Positions 17,647 to 23,099 of a stretch of 23,099 nucleotides of DNA are shown one piece after another. Below the pieces are notes generated by a model. That model was given only the letters and a program-made list of their open reading frames with translations, was not told the origin of the DNA and made no database searches. The DNA is from Trichosphaerium sp. ATCC 40318 (lineage: Eukaryota; Discosea; Flabellinia; Trichosidae): assembly GCA_038496445.1 (NCBI GenBank), contig JALMLS010000172.1, positions 1-23,099 on the forward strand, in the 5' to 3' direction. Position 1 is the first letter of the stretch. Every line of letters begins with the position of its first letter. The position numbers and the translations under genes were made by a program.

Positions 17647-20600
17647 TGGCGGGAATACCAAGCGAAGAGCTCTTTGGAGATTTCCTACAAAAAGGTTTTG
17701 TAGACAAGACAGCCGTACTTACATACGAACCAAAGGAGAAAAAGGATGGTATTAAGGTATGTTTACCATTGGTTTTGTGTTTTGCAAGTTGCTTTTTTCC
17801 TTACCACTTATTACGTATTTAGTTTCTAGTTGATGGACCAAAACACGAAGAACCAGAGGTTTTTGATAACGGCGATGGTTCTTGGGATATCGGTACGTAA
17901 TATGCCTTTTTTGGTTAATGTTGTCCCAATTGCAATATAAAACGCAAACAAACAAACCTTATTTACGGAAATGTAGAGTGGACGCCAAAAGAGGCTGGAG
18001 ACTTCTCAATCGTGGTAGTTGCAGATGGTGAAACAATCCCTGGTTGCCCGTTTATTTGTTCTGTCGCAGCTTGTACGCGACACAAATCCTTCAACGTAAC
18101 ACGAGCTTTCTGACTTTTTTTCTCCATAGCTGAAGAAGAAGCAATTGCAAATCAAGGCGCTCTATCTGTAACAACAAAAGCATCCATTTTTGGGCCTGGC
18201 ACGTGGGGAGAGAGTTTGACTGGCGATGGAGAAGCTCAATCTATCACTCTAGTACCACAGACAGCAGACGGTACAGTGTTTATAAATCAAGGCTTCTTGC
18301 TAATAAAAAAATAGGTGAAGCGATTTCATTGCAAGAAAAAGACTTAAACGTACTTATTACAGGACCAGAAGGTGTATCTACAGAGGTATTCGATAACGGT
18401 GATGACTCATGGGACGTTGAGTTTGAGGTACTTCAAAATTAATCAAACAGTCTCTACTCATCTAACAATATTGCAAAGGCACCAAAGACAGAAGGCACAT
18501 ACAATCTTGTTTGCACATATCAAGGGAAGCCTTTATACGATCCAATACCTCTTGCTATTGGACCATCCAAACCTGCACCATCAGACAAGTTGTATTGTTT
18601 AATTGAAGGAAACAATCCCATTCATGATATTGATCGCGTTGCGTACACGATCACATTCAAAGAAGAAGTAAAGGAAGAAGATATTTCAGTAACACTAGCA
18701 GCAGGTTCGTTCACTTTTTCTTTTTTTATTTGCTGAATACTCGTGTTGTTTACATGTTACCCCCTAGGCGACATTAAAGTCATTGTTGAGCTTTATCCTA
18801 TTGAAGCAGAAGACTTGGATGATGGCGTTGCAGCAGCTTATGATGTAGAGTTTGAACTAAAGGAAGAAGGATCGTATACCATGGATTTTGTAGTTCGCGG
18901 TGAAACAGTTGATGGATCTCCAATTAAGTTCGTCACCAAAGGTTACAAAGAAAACGCTAAAGAGTAAGTAATTACGAAATTAACAAGTACTAAGAGTATT
19001 ATAGAGCAAAACCTGAAGTAGTAACGCCAGAGGTTGATGCTAAAGCAGAAGAAACAGCAGATGAAGAATCTGCTCCTGTTGAAGAAAACGTAGCAGAGGA
19101 AGAAGATGAGGAAGAAAAACGTGCAGAAGCTGAAGCTGAAGCTGCACGTAAAGCAAAAGAAGAGGAAGATCAGAAGGTTGCTGAGGAAGAAGCTGCACGT
19201 AAAGCTGCAGAAGAAGAGGCTGCAAAAAAAGCCGCTGAGGAAGAAGCTGAACAAAAAGCAGAGCAAGAACGCATTGCAAAGGAAGCAGAAGAGGCTGCAC
19301 AGAAGGCTGCAGAGGAAGCACAAAAGAATGAACCTTATCATCCTAACTGCACCATTGAAGGTGACGGTCTTGATGCAGAAAAAATTAAGATAGGAAGTAA
19401 GAAATGGCCTTGCTTTAGTGTCACGTTCAAGAACAAAAACGGTACGATTCCTCAACAGATTCCTCCTTTTAATACTTTTTAAGGCGATGTTGTTAAAGTT
19501 CCAAAGCAATCAATACGAACTAGTGTCGATGGTCCTCTTTCACCTGAAACACGTGTATTTGAGAACGGTAATGGGACATATGATGTTGAGTGGTGCCCAA
19601 AAGTACGATCTTGTGGATTTTTCTGTTTTGCTCTTATCTAAATGGTTTATTAGTGCCCTGGTAAACACTCTGTATTTGTACAATGGGGTGGCAAGAATGT
19701 TGGCGATAGCCCATTTGAGATTGAAGTCATTGATTGGCTAAAACGAAAGCTAGAAGAACAGAAAAAAAAGGAAGCAGAAGAGGCCGAACAAAAGGCCGCT
19801 GAGGAAGAGGCTGCACGTAAAGCCGCTGAAGAAGAAGCTGCTAAAAAAGCTGCTGAGGAAGAAGCAGCAAAAAAAGCTGCTGAAGAAGAAGCAGCTCGTA
19901 AAGCTGAGGAGGAAGAAGCTGCCAAAAAGGCCGCTGAGGAAGAGGCTACACGTAAAGCCGCTGAAGAAGAAGCTGCTAAAAAAGCTGCTGAAGAAGAAGC
20001 TGCACGTAAGGCTGCAGAAGAAGAGGAAGCAAAGAAAGCACGAAAAGCAGAAGAAGAGGCTGCCAACAAAGCTGCTGAGGAAGAAGCTGCACGTAAAGCC
20101 GCTGAAGAAGAAGCAGCAAAAAAAGCTGCTGAAGAAGAAGCTGCTCGTAAAGCTGAGGAGGAAGAAGCTGCACGTAAAGCTGCTGAGGAAGAAGCTGCAC
20201 AAAAAGCAGAACTCCAACGTAAAGAAGAAGCAGAGCAAAAAAAGAAGCAAGAGCTAGAAACTCAAAAGGCTGAAGAAGAGAAGAAACAAGCTGCCGAAGC
20301 AAATAAACCAATAGTATTGGAAACAACAACAAGGTACACCAATCATTTTTTACAAAAGTCCTCGTTAACGCGACTTGTGTAGTGTCCAAGAAACCAAACC
20401 TCAAGAATTTGATAAATTCGTATTAGACGAAGAAATGCACTCAATACAAGAGCGTATTGATTACAACAAACGGGTACCTTTAACCTCTTTTTTTATTTCG
20501 CGTTGTGACCCTAATAAACTCTATAGATGTCACTAAAAGCAACAGCATCTGAGCCAGTAGTGCTAAACACTAAGTTCGTTGGTGGTACGTTTTTTATTTA

Positions 20601-23078
20601 TGTAACAACAAAATATTTGTGGTATTTATTCCTTTTAGCTACTTCAGGAGGCGCCCAACCATCATTCTCCAAACCAGCTGCATCTCCATCACCAGCTGCA
20701 TCGTCACCAAAGCCTGTATTTAGAGCAAAGCTAAAAGGAGCAGCATTAAAGGAGGCTGTACTCAGCCAAACAAACACATTCAAAATATTTGTAACTACGA
20801 ATGGCGCTCCAGTTACACCAGATGCAATAAACACAGCCCAAATCAAAGTGATCCTCACAAACGGCTATGTGAAATCCTATGGTACCTCTCTTATTTCTTT
20901 TGATTTATAGTTTTCGTACCCACAATGTTAGAGAACTAACTCCTTTACAGGTAACGTTGAAGCTGTGGGTAATGGTGAGTTTAATGCTCATTATACCCCA
21001 CAATCAACTGGAACGTACATGCTTCAAGTGGAACTAAAGGGCAAACCAATTTTGGGAAAACAGCTACCTATTAATGTAGTGTTCAAGAGAACAACAGGTA
21101 TATCAGCACCAAGAGTAGCTCAACCTCGTCCAACAGCATCAACTACAACCCCACAATTACAAGCAAGACAAAAAGCATGGGAACAAACAAAGAAACAAAC
21201 TCCAATAAACCCAGCTGATAAGTCTACGCAACAAACAGCACCTACACAACCTACACAACAAGCAAAAGCGTCTACACCTAGTACGTGAAATACTAACGCA
21301 TTACAGGAGTACTAAATCATCGTAGCAAATGAACGCAGCGCTCCTTTCTCTTGCAGAAAGAATGCAAGCATTCCAAAAACCAAAACAAAACCAACCACAA
21401 GCAAAAACCAAGGTACACATAAGCAGCTCATAGGTTTCGTCTGTTTAACACTTCTCCAGGCAAATAACCCTCCACCACCAACATATGGTGGCATTTTTGT
21501 AGCCAGCAAGCCTGGATCATCAACATCAGCAAGTGGAGCAAAACCAAGTACAATTATACCCAAAAAAACAGATACAAAGTGGTGTTAACTCTGTTTTAGT
21601 TGTTTCAAGGATTTCCCCTGAGATTGAAGCAGCTCTTAGAGATCGTGGTGTAACATCTCCTACATTAGGACAACTTGGGTACTATCACAGACAACATTAC
21701 GCCTATCTATGCGCTAATTCATTCAATAAGAAAATACTTGGAAAAACATAACGTTGACTTTGATGCACTACAATTTTACGATCCACAAGAGATCAACGCT
21801 GCATTTAAAGAGGTGAATATAGCACCAAACCAAAGAGCAATGATAATTGGTATCATCAACAAACACTTAAAAGGTAACTCCAAGCGATAAAAGACCACTA
21901 TAAACCTAGCTCATGCCTTTCCTTAGCTGGTAAACCAGCTCCTTCTGCTTCAGCAGAAACACCTACATACAACTCTATCAACAAAGAACCAGCGAAACCA
22001 AAAGCAGCCGCTTCAGCGACTCCTCAACTACCTCCTCCAGTTGACCTCAAATGCAGGATTATTGGTACGTCCAAGACTTTTTTTTGCCATACTAAAGACT
22101 AGTGATTAACGACTACGTTAAGGTATTAAAAGAGAATCAGAACTTGGTGATGGTGTATCATTCACATTAACATTGTCAGATAAAAGTGACACAGCAACAG
22201 ACTTACCTCTGGATGTCATACGTGTATCTGTAACTCTTCCTACTGGTTCTGATGAATCAGGTACGACACTTCTAACACAACAAAATCATCCTATCTTTTT
22301 GTTGTCTTAGTGTTATAACGTTAGTAATTACTCTCTTAGCAAACATTGAACGTGTTGGTGCAGGTCAATACGATGTAACCTATAAACCAGCTAGTTCAGG
22401 AAAGCATTTGATGCAAGTATACCTAAGGTAAGTGTACACAAGCTGGTAAGTTCCGTTTTGTTAATTATTTACTAAGGGATAATCCTACTTTACCTAACCC
22501 ATTCCAAATCACTATTGTCGACTCTAATGTACCAGCAAAAATGCCAGAAACGTGGGACACCGTGATTTGTAATGTCCTTATTCAGAGTAGGTCACAAACG
22601 CGGAATGAAGGAGATACATCTCCAATAACATCAGCACGAAGCACTGATTCTGGTATGACAAACATTTAACTTTTATAGCTTTTTTGTAAGTATACTAAAT
22701 AATGACTGTTATTGTTATAGTCTCTTCTCAAAGTCAAAGAAGCTAAAGAAGCAAAAGAGTGGTAAGAAGCTAAAGAAAGAAGGTACGACTCATTCTCTTT
22801 GGTTTGTTTCTTTTTTGAAATAGACTATTATTGTTATCACGTGGTGTTAACACGTCATTGTTTTAGTGAAAGTCAAGGATAAAAAACAAAAAGACAAAGA
22901 GCCAAAGAAAGAAGCAAAGAAGGAGAAGGAAGGAAAGAAGGATAAAAAGAAGGATTCAAAGGATAAGAAAAAGCCAAAAAAAGATCCAAAGAAAGAAAAG
23001 GAAGCAAAGAGAGAAAAATCAAAGTCACTAAGAAAGAAAAAATCAAAGAAGCATGTTAACAAGGAAGGTATAAATTAA
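17647..23078 (+). CDS. filamin-type Ig-repeat protein with coiled coils and Lys-rich tail
   Basis: At least 23 exons, about 1,380 aa. Main exon set: 17647-17756, 17823-17892, 17977-18072, 18130-18270, 18315-18427, 18479-18704, 18768-18963, 19005-19441, 19484-19602, 19654-20333, 20383-20473, 20527-20584, 20639-20881, 20951-21280, 21357-21412, 21460-21547, 21600-21873, 21927-22064, 22123-22260, 22340-22427, 22477-22652, 22721-22782, 22867-23078. About six filamin Ig repeats, each ending like [19 protein letters not shown]...G.PF, are interleaved with two coiled coils of EEEAA(R/K)KAAEE units. A Pro/Thr-rich stretch, a SAM-like helical segment (21620-21870), repeat six and a [14 protein letters not shown] tail follow. 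No calponin-homology domain is seen, so this is not a classical actin-crosslinking filamin. The first ATG is unresolved. A GGG at 21677-21679 shifts frame by one, and the exon 21-22 join is out of phase with the Lys-rich tail (default frame stops at 22744). Confidence 0.8.
19030..19330 (+). repeat. coding repeat: Ala/Glu/Lys coiled coil 1
   Basis: Units of GCTGAGGAAGAAGCTGCACG type encode [16 protein letters not shown]. The charge pattern predicts a long single alpha helix or coiled coil between filamin repeats three and four. Confidence 0.8.
19745..20290 (+). repeat. coding repeat: Ala/Glu/Lys coiled coil 2
   Basis: About 18 near-identical 30-nt units (A(A/R)KKAAEEEA) in one 680-nt exon. 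The DNA is almost identical between units, so copy number is likely to vary and to be hard to assemble. Long antisense frames here (19650-20069, 19750-20250, 19976-20404, minus) are only shadows of the low-complexity coding strand. Confidence 0.85.
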
Positions 23079-23099
23079 CAAATTTTCACAAAAAAAAAA

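Noticed and set aside
19650-20404. Three long minus-strand ORFs rich in Ser/Ala, Phe/Ser or Leu/Gln
   Set aside because: Antisense of the KAEEE coiled-coil repeats; low-complexity coding DNA opens all frames.
1-23099. CRISPR arrays, bacterial operons, ribosome binding sites
   Set aside because: The window is eukaryotic with spliceosomal introns; no spaced identical repeats of CRISPR type were seen.

Overview
The window looks like nuclear DNA of a free-living, probably amoeboid, protist. Genes are dense and AT-rich. They are split by many 41-75 nt GT-AG introns whose donors are very often GTACG or GTAAG. The conserved genes are eukaryotic (Paf1-complex RTF1, an STK16-type kinase, a BolA-family protein, filamin-type Ig repeats). 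F-box/LRR and F-box/MORN repeat proteins of the kind expanded in amoebae and their giant viruses are also present. A heterolobosean (Acrasis-like) or amoebozoan source is a guess; the sequence does not settle it.

Layout. 1-304: 3' end of a tRNA m3C methyltransferase (METTL2/6/8 type). 447-2801: RTF1 in ten exons. 2875-3312 (-): unknown 145-aa ORF. 3410-3746 (-): degenerate coding-like stretch. 3791-5074: STK16-like kinase in seven exons. 5277-5659 (-): BolA-like protein with a likely mitochondrial presequence. About 6026-6135 (-): Pol III-type transcript with a perfect B box and a tRNA-like but circularly permuted order. 6696-7589: F-box/LRR protein. 8048-15308: F-box + MORN gene split by a mobile element. 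15427-16997 (-): second F-box/LRR protein. 17647-23078: large multi-exon protein with about six filamin-type Ig repeats, two Ala/Glu/Lys-rich coiled coils, a possible SAM-like segment and a Lys-rich tail.

The accessory centrepiece is a 5,505-bp DNA transposon at 8594-14098. It has about 51-bp terminal inverted repeats, each holding two copies of a 16-nt motif, and a GATA target duplication. It carries two divergent spliced genes. One is a DDE-type transposase with a GHTHTDID motif and a Tudor-like C-terminus. The other is a protein of unknown function with a basic nuclear-localisation-like microexon and a coiled coil. Removing the element plus one GATA copy rejoins the F-box/MORN reading frame exactly, so the insertion is recent. 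Between the two element genes lie an array of CACATGTG-like motifs and a 536-bp GC-richer island bounded by 12-bp direct repeats.

The two LRR genes and the MORN gene form a cluster of F-box proteins, probably substrate adaptors of SCF ubiquitin ligases, amid housekeeping genes. At least three single-base frameshifts in otherwise good genes (positions 21-30, 14708-14709, 21677-21679) point to residual base-level assembly error, or in the MORN gene to decay.
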